Positions 45,508 through 57,014 of a DNA stretch of 64,000 nucleotides are shown here, piece after piece. A program made the position numbers and the translations under genes. The stretch covers positions 16,737,144 through 16,801,143 of the forward strand of contig OU342634.1 in assembly GCA_910589415.1 (NCBI GenBank), read 5' to 3'. The DNA is from Malachius bipustulatus. Lineage: Eukaryota; Arthropoda; Insecta; Coleoptera; Melyridae. Numbering within the stretch: position 1 is the first letter of the stretch; each line of letters opens with the position of its first letter. The notes beneath the pieces were generated by a model. It was not told the origin of the DNA, searched no databases, and saw only the letters and a list, made by a program, of their open reading frames with translations.

Positions 45508-47606
45508 AAGCCTTAGAGGTGTATCTGAAGTTTTCCAAATTTCATTTATTTCTGTTGTGAAATAACGCGGAAATCCCTTGATAAAGAAAATTTCGGACAA
45601 CCTGTATATTACAGATTACATAAATATGTCAGTCATTCTATAGAATGCCGTTTTTTTTTTAATTACTAATAAGATGTACTTATTGGTACACTAAATTCAT
45701 TGCTAATAAATCTCCCTAAAAACGTTTTAAAATTATTTCAAAATTAGCAGTAAAAGGGCAATAATTATTAATAATTATTTTTCCGAAGACACAGAAATTA
45801 CGCTATTAATTTAATACTTTACTTTTATAGATTTTATATAAGAGATAACACATTTCACTACCTATGTAATTTGTCATTTATAATTATTTACCTATTACAA
45901 CACATTTTTTAATAAAGGGGCCTAGTTACCTAGTTTACGTTTCGAAATGCATGGCGATTAAAAATAAAGGAGACATTAGAACACGTGAAAACATACGAAA
46001 TTGTATAATAGATATTATTACAGCACAAGATAATATGATATTAATATACATATTACCTAGGGACTAGTTCTCTCAGACTCGCACAGGGAAATTTTATATG
46101 CTAATTATAATTTAATCTTGATCTACTTGCTCCTAAAACAATCGACTTATCCATCATGTAGTTACAATTTATTATGGTGAAACTGAAACTACTGACGTGT
46201 AGAACTGCAGAGTGAGTATTCTTGAATTATAATCATACTTTTAGATCTATCATCTCATCTTATTAAGAAAACCCCTACCGTTAGATAGTTGGATTAGAAT
46301 AATAATTGAGTTAATTATTTGAATCTGAAATGAGACGTAATTAGGTAGTAATGCCTTAATTATTTATTAAATTTATTTGATACCTACTCATTGTTTTTAT
46401 CTCAGATTTAAAGAGATTTAATTTAAACCAACAGCAGCTGCTTAGGAAAGTTGAGATATACACCTAATGATTGTATAACTGTAATGAGAATTCATTTTTA
46501 CTGTTTTTGAATGCATATTATTAATATAAAACATGGTTTTATAAAACATCAAAATGGTTTTAAAAGTGATTATGCAGAAAATTTTGAAGTAGGTACCTAT
46601 AAATCCAGACACACGCGTAGCTACCTATGCACGTAGGCATACCTACATTTTTTAATTTGGTACATGGAATTATTATCTTTAATCTGATAATAATTAGCAA
46701 ACTCTTCATGCTTTTAATTCAGATTTCTGTAAGTAGTATATTATATATTCTAAGCAGATCCTCTCGTCTAATTAACTGATTTCATTATAACCGACCCTGA
46801 TGCATGGAACATATTAAAATATCTATAGGTACTGGAAAAAGGGAGGATTAATTTAAATATGTTTATTTATAATTTTAAATCAATTTATTAGTTTAATTTC
46901 ACTATTATTATTATTATTTTTGAAAAAAAAAACTTCAAAAAGGTGTAAACGAAGAAACTGTAAGAATACATAAAGAATCTCTGATGTTCTCAGTTTGCGA
47001 AATAATTTGTTTAATGATAAAACCAGATATTGCAAAATAAACATAGGTAACCATTACATATTTCCTCAGAGGTAGTTGTACTGGATAAGATGTTTGATAA
47101 TATTCTAGGTATTTGCGGAAACTCCCATTAGTGTAATAATGAGTCCAAGAAAGATATATCAAGAATAATTAATTCCCAATTTATTAAAAAAAGATTCACG
47201 ATTTATCTTCCTGCTAGGAGGTTTACAAATTCCCTATATGCACTCTGAATATTATACCTTTATAACTGGTAAGTGGTATGCAAGTTTTATGCAATAACAA
47301 GTAGATACTCATGAGCGAAGCGAGCGACAGTATTTCTGTTTCCAGTATCCATTAACACACTTATTAGGCAATGCAACTTATGAAATAGTTGACATCTTGA
47401 TTAACCTGTTTTTCAATAAATATACCAGAAACATTAAAGCATTAAATAGTGCGCTCCAATTTTTTTGTGTTTTTGCAGCACAATTATTAATAACAAAAAA
47501 TAATAATTAAGTATAATAATATATAATGAGAAAGAAAATTAGGTTCTTGTTATAAATTTTATATTTCTAAAGAGCATAAATAAATATTATTAAACATCAA
47601 GCAAGA
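45508..47606. other. Intergenic, very AT-rich
   Basis: No supported gene. A lone end-like GACAACCTGTATA lies near 45597. Confidence 0.4.
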
Positions 47607-47960
47607 ATTTTTATAAAATGCAAACGGTATTTATTTGTTCACGATTCGCCCACGTTTTTCCAACCAAAATTTTCATTTGTCCACCCTCCAAAAAAAGTTA
47701 CAACCAAATTTAAATTGACAGCGGCATCAAATACGAATTTTATAAAACGTAAAAGGCATTCTTTTGCCCACGATTTGACCACGTGTGTCCAACCAAAATT
47801 TTCGTTTGTCCACCATTCAAAAACAGTTACGTTTAAATTAAAAAAAATTGACACCAATCAACATATTTCATTAATTTTTAAACCATGATGTCTATTATTT
47901 GTCCACCTTTGTCCACCCGAAATTTTCGAGTCCCCCTCAAAGAAAATTTATGACAAAATC
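47607..47960. repeat. Tandem repeat, unit about 129 bp, two good and one degenerate copy
   Basis: Units start ATTTTATAAAA at 47607 and 47736. Each holds CCAACCAAAATTTTC and TTTGTCCACC; a third, weaker copy follows from about 47880. The open frame across it is a by-product of the repetition. Confidence 0.7.
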
Positions 47961-48177
47961 AAAGAAATTATTGACAACAGAGGTGGAAAATTCACTTAGC
48001 TTAAAGCGGACAAAAAATGCTGGCCCAATCAGTATGGAAACAGACATTGAAGGGAGTAAGAACGCAACAAACTGAGCAATAAAGCTGTATTCTAAATAAG
48101 AGAACTAAACAATTAAATAATAGTTACCAAAGTGCAAATCATTGTTAAACCCAAAACGTAGCACTTGACAATACATT

Positions 48178-48343
48178 ATAATATTTTGAATAGTTTCCTC
48201 GATGGGTTTATGTTCTGGTGTTAGACTTGTAAACATTTTTGCTATAATATACACGTTTAGGGACTGATTAGTCCCTTGATCACTATATTTATTGATGATG
48301 AGTATTAACCAGAAACTAAACCCAAAGAAACTATTCAAAATAT
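48178..48343. repeat. Perfect 19-bp inverted repeat around a GGGACTGATTAGTCCC core
   Basis: Arms TAATATTTTGAATAGTTTC and its complement enclose the core (48260-48275). The core is preceded by ACGTTTA and followed by TTGATCACT, as in the 36290-36470 element. The arms are unrelated to those of that element. Confidence 0.7.
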
Positions 48344-48854
48344 TACAATATCAGGAAAAGGTCAGGTCAGGTCTGGTCCAATCAGATCCAATAATAATAT
48401 AAAGCAACGAAAGTTCAGACCAAATCGTTATAGAAAAAAAAGTAAAGCGAATAAATTAAGCAAATAGCGGTGTTCAAAATAAGAGAACTGAATAATAGAA
48501 AAATGTACCAAAGCAAAATGACCAGTGATACTCTTACAAAACATAGCGATATCTAAACAAGAATTAAAAGAAAATATAAACTTTTGCAAGTTGCTTCACT
48601 GCCTTTTAAAATCCCGACGCCATGCATCCTTTCTGGCTTCAAATCAAGGCCGTTTGCAATATGGTTTCAGGTTAACCTTGTCAATAGGTAATAGTTAATT
48701 GAATGTCGGGTATTATAAAGAACAGCTTTTTACTACCTTTCTCAGTTGTTATTAATAGGTATCAATAATAAAAATGTTCTTAAAACTGGTTGAATTTTTT
48801 GAAGCATATACCTACCCACAACCATAATTTTATTGTTTTTGGTATAGGTACATA

Positions 48855-49858
48855 CAGGGTGCACCATGTATCCTTCTCTATACAATTATTGCTATCTCCT
48901 TAACGCTAAGAGATACAACAGGGTCGGTTAAATTAGAGAAAAGATGCGCAGTTTTGTGGCCATCTCGAATTCGTCAAAACATGCAAGATATCTGTGACCG
49001 TTCCTGAAATATCCTGAAAAAACTGAAAAATCGAGATTTCTTATTTTCCTCATATCTTTTTTATTATTGGAAATTAATAAATAATTTTTTGTGGGCTTAC
49101 ATAAGTCGGCAAGAGCTACCCATCTGACATTTCGAAAATTTTCAAAGCCGACTAGATCCCAGGATTTTCATAGTCAACTTTCGTTTTTCTTATGGACACC
49201 ATATTATTTTTTTATGTCATTCGATATGAAAAAAATAATGGAAACCAAAAATTAATAAACTTAAATTTTTTTTTTATTCTTAATATTTCAACGAAAAACC
49301 TAATAAAAAATCGTCGAAAAACGTCAACATTTGTAAAATACGCCGAAATAATGCTTGCCTTATGGTTTTTTAATTTATCTATGAAATTCGGTCTACAAAT
49401 GTGTCTTTTTGGTAAAGAAAAAAGTTGAATAAATTTTTTTTTTTTTTTTGAAGTTTAACAATTTTTAGTTTTTATGATTTTTTTTTATACCGAACAACAT
49501 AAAAATTCTTATGGTGGCCATAAGAAAAACGAAAGTTGACTATGAAAATTCTGGGATCTAGTCGGCTTTGAAAATTTTTGAAATGTCAGATGGGTAGCTC
49601 TTGCCGACTTATGTAAGCCCACAAAAAATTATTCATTAATCTCCAATAATAAAAAAGATATGGCAAAAATAAGAAATATCGATTTTTCAGTTTTTTCAGG
49701 ATATTTCAGGAACGGTCACAAATATCTTGTATCAATCACAAATATGGGACGGAATCGAGATGGCCACAAAATTGCGTTCCTTTGGACTTGTTTAACCGAC
49801 CCTGTATCTGTTAGCGTTAGGAGATAGCAATATAGAGAAGGATACATGGTGCACCCTG
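48855..49858. mobile_element. Foldback element, family 3, copy 2
   Basis: A 1004-bp, TA-flanked palindrome with CAGGGTGCACCATG ends. The inner CAGGGTCGG start has three extra bases (AACAGGGTCGG) on the left, unlike copies 1 and 3. Confidence 0.88.
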
Positions 49859-50747
49859 TATAGTATAAAAAAGATAGTATAAGACTAAAAAATTATAGCA
49901 TTTTTAAAAACCGTACTTTACTCTAATTATACAAGGTATATCATCCCTTAATTCATATTACTTATTAAACGCGTTAATGAGAAAAATACTATAGATATTA
50001 CTTACTTACGAAGTGTTGAACCAGTCAATCATACAATGAAATTAATCAGCACCGTTATTAAGCAAATACAATCGATTAAGTAATAAACACTCAAGTACAG
50101 AACAAAACCCTTTCTAAACCGATCACTTATGTAAATATCAATCAATAACTTTGCCACATCGCTGTTGAACCGTAAAGGATGATAAACCAACTAGTCACAT
50201 TATTTTACATATATATTTCTGAAGACACCAACCACTAGGTATGCACACATATCAGAAGAAATAAAGTCTTTCTTAAGCGATAAATTTTTGTTAGCCGAGT
50301 CAAGGCTGATTGGCTCACAATTACTATGTCACGTAGTAATACAACTAGTAACGACGTTTTATTTTATTCCCATTAATGAGCCCATTTCAATGTAAGCTTG
50401 TGGATCAAGCTACACAACAGTTATAGTAAACCTAATATATTTATGGAAGGCAGCCACAACCAAGTTAACTCACCGAATTCAGAACGAATTATTAAAAGTC
50501 GAACGCTCAAGTAGGCAATGGTATTTTTATGTAATTACGGTAGGTAACGCAATTATGTAGTTTATTATTGAGTTCATGGCGGGAAATTTTTATTATTAGG
50601 TGAAGTGAAAGAGATGATTCACGAGGTATAGGTAGGTAAATACCGGGAAGATAGTTTCAGGTGTGAAGGTACATATACATCCGGCTCTCGTTCATGGTTT
50701 TAAGATCGTTATCTTTTTCTTGAAAATGATTGAAAATTCATATTATA
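49859..50747. other. Intergenic, AT-rich
   Basis: No gene seen. Confidence 0.4.
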
Positions 50748-51205
50748 CAGTGCGAGAGAAAAGAAAGGAATAAATTCTCCACCTTTGTAAAAAAAAAATC
50801 GAAAAAATGCAAAAACATGTCAATTATTATTTTTAAACTGTCATTCGGGAAAGTAGTTGTCAACCCCCACACCTTGTTGTCACCCCTAAGGGGTAGCAAC
50901 CCCATCTTCGAAAATAAATTATTAAAAAATTATCTTCGTCATTTGTCATTCGATTTAAACAATTTTGCTTTTGTTGTGTTCTGTATAAAAAAATCTATCG
51001 ATCAAGGTGTCGCAGGGGGTACTTTTCCATTTGACTTTTCGAAGATGGGGCTGCTACCCCTTAGGGGTGACAAGGCGGGGGGTTGACAACTACTTTCCCG
51101 AATGACAGTTTAAAAATACTAGTTGACATGTTTTTGCATTTATTCGGAAGTTTTTTTTTTGCAAAGTTAGAGAATTTATTCCTTACTTTTCTCGCGCGCA
51201 CGGGA
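50748..51205. mobile_element. Foldback element with CAGTGCGAGAG ends
   Basis: A palindrome of about 458 bp between TA dinucleotides. Mirror pairs include GGAATAAATTCTC/GAGAATTTATTCC, AACATGTCAA/TTGACATGTT and AGGGGTAGCA/TGCTACCCCT. The left end is CAGTGCGAGAGAAAAG and the right end CTTTTCTCGCGCGCACGGGA. Open frames across it are arm read-through. Confidence 0.75.
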
Positions 51206-51867
51206 TATGTTTCATTAAGGAAGCAATGGAACGCTTTCAATATAAAACATGATTCAAAGAGATTTTCATTTGGGTCTTTGTATTATTGTACCGGGTGGGC
51301 AACTAAGAATGAATGCCAACCATATCTCAGGAACGGCTCGTCACACAGCTTTAGGGTAAAATTTTTGGAGGAAAGTGACCCCAAAAAATCGCTGGAAAAT
51401 ATTTTTCAGCTTCTAAATAGCGTAATAGTCATGGGCAGAATGGAACATGGATAGTTTCTCCATATTTTTTCAATTAATGGTGTATTCAAGACACACCGTA
51501 GTCTAATCCCCAAATAATTTGGATTTTTTTTAATTGGAAACTTTTTGTCATAACCTAAAAATTAAAGTGGTGAGAGTACGTCAAAATTTTGTTTATTCAA
51601 AAGTCGATTATTCCAGTTAACCTCAACGGAATTTAACAAGATTAGTCTTGTTACAAAGCGTTTTCCTTCCTTTGTCGAGAACATTTTACTGCTTTTTCTT
51701 ATTTTTTACCACCGCAACCGCTAGAGGGCGTTATTTGACATGTAAGGAAATATGCCGATTTTGTCTCAAGGTGTTATAAAAATCGCAGCTGAATATCTTT
51801 AGCCTAACTGTAGATATCTGCCAGCAAACTTGATTTTATGAATTTTTAGAGTTTGGCCTCCGCACGG
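51206..51867. other. Foldback-like debris
   Basis: Contains a possible single end, TA-CCGGGTGGGCAAC (51291), of the same style as other elements. No coding sequence. Confidence 0.35.
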
Positions 51868-52326
51868 ATCAAATGGAAATCATCCCACGGTCAAAATGCT
51901 GAAATTCAAGCATGTTTATGGCGATCAAGTCTCCATGAGCGTGAATTGAATATGTATACAGGGGTGAAAACAGAAGAACAATTGAAAGTTCACGTCATGA
52001 GATATTCCCAAAAACGCAATTTTTGATACTTATTTTTATTTTTATTTTATATTATTTTTGAATAAAACGCAATACATAACGTAAACTTTCAGTTGTTTTT
52101 CTGTTTTTGCCACTGTAATAAGTGACAAAAATTCTTCATGTTTTCTAATTGAACTCCATAGCTCTAATAATAACGAAGTTAACAACGGTGAACAGAAGAA
52201 ATAGAGAATAGGCGATTTTTCATCACTCTGTATACATATTCACTTCACTCTCATGGAGACTTCTGATCGCCATAAACATGCTTGAATTTAAGCAATTTTA
52301 ACCGCGGGATGATTTCCATTTGATCC
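51868..52326. mobile_element. Nested palindrome
   Basis: Outer arms 51868-51956 and 52233-52326 mirror each other (GCGATCAAGTCTCCATGAG against CTCATGGAGACTTCTGATCGC). At the dyad TA sits an inner element, 51959-52230, with ends CAGGGGTGAAAACAG and TTTTTCATCACTCTG, flanked by TA. The true outer ends were not located. Confidence 0.7.
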
Positions 52327-52619
52327 CTGATTAAGTGTTTTATTGCTTTACTATCAATTCACAATCAAAAACCGAACAGATGATGACTTGTTTTGTTACA
52401 TATCAGACACACAAATAAATTATTTATAAGAAAGTGAGGAATTTTTTGTGTGAGGAAAGGCTTTCTTTGCCTCTGCAAACTGGGCTGTATCCCTTTAACT
52501 TGACATTTTTCCAGAATATATTTAATTAATGTTTATTAATATTTTTTTATAATAGGTTAACGCTTATTGCGATTGAAGGGACACTCTGTACCATAAACGG
52601 ATGCATTTATACAGTTATA

Positions 52620-53493
52620 CAGGGTGTTAGTGAAAACGTGCTACAAACTTAATAAAGAGCATGTAGGAAATGCAAAAATAAGTGAAAAATTCCCTGTAGA
52701 CTTGGCTCATTGAAGCTTTGATTTTCGAGATGCTGCATGGGTGTTAGAGTTCTTCGAAAAATGTAATATTTTTTGAATATCTAGAAACTTGCTGATTAGA
52801 ATAACTCGAAATTTTGACAGTTGTTGTACTAATTTAAGTACATGATTTGATACTCCCAACAAAGAATGAAATGTTTGAAACTCCGGTGGCGGAGTTCTGG
52901 GTATATTTCTTTTTTGAGGATTGCTGCGCGCCACTGACTTTACCCATATAGGTAGGACATTTTTGGTAGATACCTCATGTTGTTTAGAGGGGAAAAGTAA
53001 TTGTATGTTATTTTTTTGTCGTAGGACGCCCTGTTTTCATGTTGTTACTCAACACAATTTAGGCACCCATAAAAAAAATTTGTAGTGCAACAATGATCGC
53101 TCAGTAACAATCACAACAATGATTAATTTCTGGAAATAGGTAGTCGATAGCTTGATTTTTATGATACTTGAGCTTGCATTGGTTCGTACATTGTGAAGTA
53201 TCTCGGAAACAGTGTATGGAAACTACGACAAAAACTATGACGACTTTTCTCCTCTAAACAACACGAGTTATGTACCAAAAATTACATATTTGCATTGAAG
53301 TACGCCACTGGAGTAAACTGTCAAAAAATTCGAGTTCTTCTGATCAGAAAATTTTGAGATATTGAAAAAAATATTTCTAAGAACTTTAACAACGTGCATG
53401 AATCTCGAAAAATAAGCTTCAACGGCCCATGCCTACAGGAAATTTTTCTGTTGCCTATTTTTGCGTTTCACATGTCCTTCAAGTTTGTAACAC
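52620..53493. mobile_element. Foldback element truncated on the right
   Basis: Starts TA-CAGGGTGTTAGTG. The arm (CTACAAACTT ... AAATTCCCTGTAG ... TTGAAGCTT) is mirrored at 53395-53493. The right terminus is missing and sequence passes into a LINE fragment. Confidence 0.65.
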
Positions 53494-53496
53494 ATA

Positions 53497-53960
53497 CTCA
53501 TTAGATTAGATTTATCGACTTGTGACACTTCCGCCGCGACCGAAGGTCTGTTGTGGCTCACGTCTAGTCGTGTTACATTACCCCCCCCCCCCCCCATAAG
53601 GTCAGCCTCTTTAAGGAAGCTGACCATATTGACTATTGGTAATGTATCCACGTCCTCCAGTGTGAGGAAGTCTCCAACGAAAGTTTGTAAATCTGGTTCT
53701 TCCCAAAGCGGGACACTCACATAGGATATGTCGTGCTGTTTCGTCATGTCCAATTTTAATCTTGGTTAATATCGCCAGTGCTGGAGGACTTGAGGACTTC
53801 CATCTCAGCCCAGTTGCATATTGTAATTTTGGAAATATTCGCGGCGATCTGCCAAACTTGCCAGAGAGTCGGCAAGTTCGTTCTCTCCATATAGCATGGC
53901 CCGGAATTCAGATCAGAGTTACTTCGTTGTTCGTTGCTAGGGCATTCGAGCCTGAGCCCA
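53497..53960 (-). pseudogene. LINE RNase H-end fragment, second copy
   Basis: The - strand contains HDETARHILCECPALGRTR, matching the end of the LINE at 28690-29960; flanking non-coding sequence also matches (CTAGTCGTGTTA, CGACCGAAGGTCT). A 15-base C run lies at 53581-53595. Further 5' (53760-53960) another block matches the same LINE with deletions. Confidence 0.65.
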
Positions 53961-54072
53961 GCTCCATATTCATGTTTTCATTAAAATACACGTAGCTATA
54001 AGAATATCCGAATAGGCAAATAGCTTTTCAAAATTACCATTATGGGCATCTAATAGGTAACCATGTAGGTAA

Positions 54073-55342
54073 TGAAATGGATCGCACCTAGGTAGGATGA
54101 TAAGGAAATTATTTCCATCGCCCTCATTAAATCAGCCCAAATCGAAAAAGCAAACAGTGCAAGCAATAGGTACGTAAATACCTAAATGTAAAATTGTTAG
54201 GAAATTAAAATACAGCTACGCGCCGTTACATCAATATAAACGATTCCTGCCAGCACATTAAATTAAAAGTTCTCGCTCTAGTAAAAATCCAGCCTCTAAA
54301 CCGACCGAGCTAGGGTAGAAACTCACCAGCACCGGATGTTGCCGCAGGGTATTGAAAGGACATTCCCGAACCGCGTGAACGAGATACCGACCACCGACCG
54401 GGTGGAAAGATTTGTAAATTGAACAATAACCCCTTGCAAATACAATAGTAAGTCACTAGGTATTCCACCTACGAAAGTGAAAATTACACCGATCGATAGA
54501 GCGAATTAATAAATGAAGGTAGCCGGAAATACATCGCGATCCCGAAATAGCAAGCAGGTGAAAATGCGAAGTGAAAGTTAAGCCGGTGTAATTATAATAG
54601 CTAGGTACAATGAAAAGACGACAACGCGTCAGCCGATTTGAAGGAAAATTTAGGTAGTTGAAGTTCAGGACAATTCAGTAAGGTAGCCGCGAGGTCAAAT
54701 CGCTAAGTCTCGTGATTAGGGAAGTATGACAAGAAACAAATCACGATATGAGGCAGTGCCAATAAGGTGGATTGTTGCGTGGTGTTTAGAAAGCGGACCA
54801 CCGCTTCTATAAAAGCAGACGTCTTACCGCAGCTCAAGACAGATAGAGATCAGCTTCCGAGCAGGTCGAATCTGACTTCCTAACCCTTTATACGGTACCC
54901 AGAGATGGCATAGCGGACTCCGGGATACCTAATCCTTATCAATACCCGAAAATTCGACCAGAGATGGCATAGCGGACTCCGGTCGAATTTCCCTTATCTA
55001 CCTTGGAAAAACTCCAGTTGAAAACCCGAAAAGGGCAAAACAATCGTTTCACGCCAATTTCTAATCACAATTCTAATAAAACTCGACCAGAGATGGCATA
55101 GCGGACTCCGACCGAGTTTCCTTTACCTGTCCCGGGAAATCCCAGTGAAACATACTTCATTCGCGTCTCGAACTCAATATTCGCAGTTGGCAATTTCTCT
55201 TCGAACCAATTCACTAGTAGATGGCAAAGCGCCGCCTATTCTGAAGGAATTTCCTTCACAAATTAGGGAAAACCCAGAGGTAAATAGACGATCACAGTGG
55301 CTTTTCGCGAAAGGCGAGGGGACCCGGGTCCTCTACGTTACA
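54073..55342 (-). mobile_element. Solo LTR (copy 3) of the BEL/Pao-like element, inverted
   Basis: On the + strand it runs TGAAATGGATCGCACC ... CTACGTTACA, the reverse complement of the ends of copies 1 and 2. GTAA flanks both sides (54069-54072 and 55343-55346), a 4-bp target duplication. At 1270 bp it lacks much of the 5' part of copy 1 but keeps the 3' end, the TATA-like region (about 54811) and the hairpin array. Confidence 0.8.
54894..55119 (-). repeat. Hairpin array in LTR copy 3 (three units)
   Basis: All three share the loop core AGAGATGGCATAGCGGACTCC. Outer stems differ: 54894-54929 GGTACCC/GGGATACC (one bulge), 54950-54990 AAATTCGACC/GGTCGAATTT (10 perfect pairs), 55079-55119 AAACTCGACC/GACCGAGTTT; the last pairs fully as RNA on the - strand if two G-U wobbles are allowed. 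Confidence 0.8.
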
Positions 55343-55346
55343 GTAA

Positions 55347-56017
55347 CCAAACTGTTAAATCCAAATTTCGGAAATCTTCTTTATGTGAACCCGTTTGTAT
55401 GAATTTTTGAACTTTGAGATGGAGTTAGAAAAAAATATGATATTCATCAAATGTTTTTATTAACAAAATCAAACAAATTAATAATATTATTTAAACTAAA
55501 AAAAAAATTCTAACAATATATCTATGTTCATAATATTATAATGAAGAGCCAGGATTACATAGTGGTATCAGCTGTATGTAACTATTATTTACATATAAGT
55601 ACATTATTGTCGAGGAGTCCTAGAAATAAGTAAACAGTTTTTGGTCATATTTTCAGCTCTATTACTTTTACATATTGTTGAGACCTGACATAAAAATCTT
55701 AACATGTACTTACTATAAGAAGAGGGTAACATTTTTATTTTTATTCATTATTTATAAGTTTTTAATTAAAACCTATTTAAACACTATTATACATATTTTA
55801 ATATTATAATTCTTATATTAAAACATCTATCATTTCTTTGTGTGATTGAATTCATACAAGTTAGTGTTAAAAAGACAATATTAAATTTCATGTAGGTACA
55901 AAACTTTATAAAATACAATAATAAGTAAAAAATATATCACAATTGACTAAAATATACAATATAAATATACATTTTTGTGTAAAATAAAACTGTCCTAGAC
56001 AAAACCAAGCAATTGAA
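55347..56017. other. 3' flank of gene C, very AT-rich
   Basis: No coding sequence or element recognised. Confidence 0.4.
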
Positions 56018-57014
56018 CTAAGATGAGGGAGCTGAAAAAATTGGTTTATCGGTGGTTGCTTCAATTACGACTCCCTTAGCACCGAAAACTTTCCTCAAAA
56101 ATGGTCGCATGGATTCCAACAACTGCTGTGTTCGCAATGCTGTATTCTATAAATAAAAATAATTATTCAAAAAATTGTAAAAAAACAACTCAAAAATATA
56201 AGTGAACAGAAAAAAATATTTCCTAACATTTAGATATTAATTTGAATTTTGTTTAGTCGTTTCATAAAGTTGCCATTTTAATTGTCATTTCAGTTTCTAA
56301 ATGGCGTTCTTTTAGGTACACAAGTGCATAAAAGTGACATTCTTTTACACATTTGTGCTTAAAAGTGATATAAATTACAATTAAAAGCACCTTTTCATGC
56401 GACATTTTAAGAATTCAAATGATTGGGTGAGTATTGATTTATGATCTCAGCATACTTAAAAGGAATTAATCACAATGTCAAAGTTTGTTTTCAAATAATA
56501 AATTCAGCTAAATTGTCAAAACTCTTAGCTATTTTATCGAAAAGTTAAATTAACCTTTTTAATTAATCCTTATACTTTATTAAGTACATTAAGTTCGACA
56601 AATTGTACAATTTCCTTATTAGGACCGAATTCTTCTACACGTAGCAGCAAGAAAGTGACAATTAATATAAGCTGCACACTTTCTTTAAGATCAAAATGTC
56701 GATGTCTTGATAGCTACGAGAAAAAAATGTCTGAAAGTTTTGAAAAACAATCCTTTGATACATTCAAGTGAGTTAGAAACATCGAATTTTTATTCGTCTA
56801 AATTATTGCTATAGGTACTTACAATCATGTAATTTCCCACTGTCTGAGATAAATTTGTGACTAAAGCAAAAGAAGAACCAAAGAGCTCGCCGGGTAGATC
56901 CAAGGAGACTGGTTGATCTTTTTCGAAAATTACGATGTCCTCAGTCGTTGTAGGTCCTTTGGTAGTTGCCTTAGTTGTCGTTTCCCATGCAAACTGTACA
57001 TACTTTGGTGTTCT
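56018..57014 (-). CDS. Gene C: last two exons of a small, probably secreted protein
   Basis: Exons 57014-56823 (64 codons) and 56146-56018 (42 codons, TAG) are joined in phase 0 by GTAAGT and a TTTATAG acceptor. The first has a Thr-rich patch (WETTTKATTKGPTTTED) and an amphipathic, helix-like end. The second reads NTALRTQQLLESMRPFLRKV, resembling the start of the last exon of gene A (SALNALNNMIQSSRPAF), followed in both by a basic and Thr-rich tail. That supports distant paralogy but the similarity is weak. Upstream exons with a start and signal peptide must lie beyond 57014; none was found with confidence. No known domain. Confidence 0.6.

Noticed and set aside
46935..47162. 75-codon - strand frame with hydrophobic stretches
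   Set aside because: No splice sites in suitable places, no signal-peptide layout and no similarity noticed; AT-rich chance frame likely.
50730..51454. Two overlapping frames of about 120 codons
   Set aside because: They follow the arms of the CAGTGCGAG foldback; composition and position fit read-through, not a gene.
9127..55342. CRISPR-like reading of the hairpin arrays
   Set aside because: Units are inverted-repeat hairpins inside eukaryotic LTRs, with irregular spacing and no spacers of uniform length.
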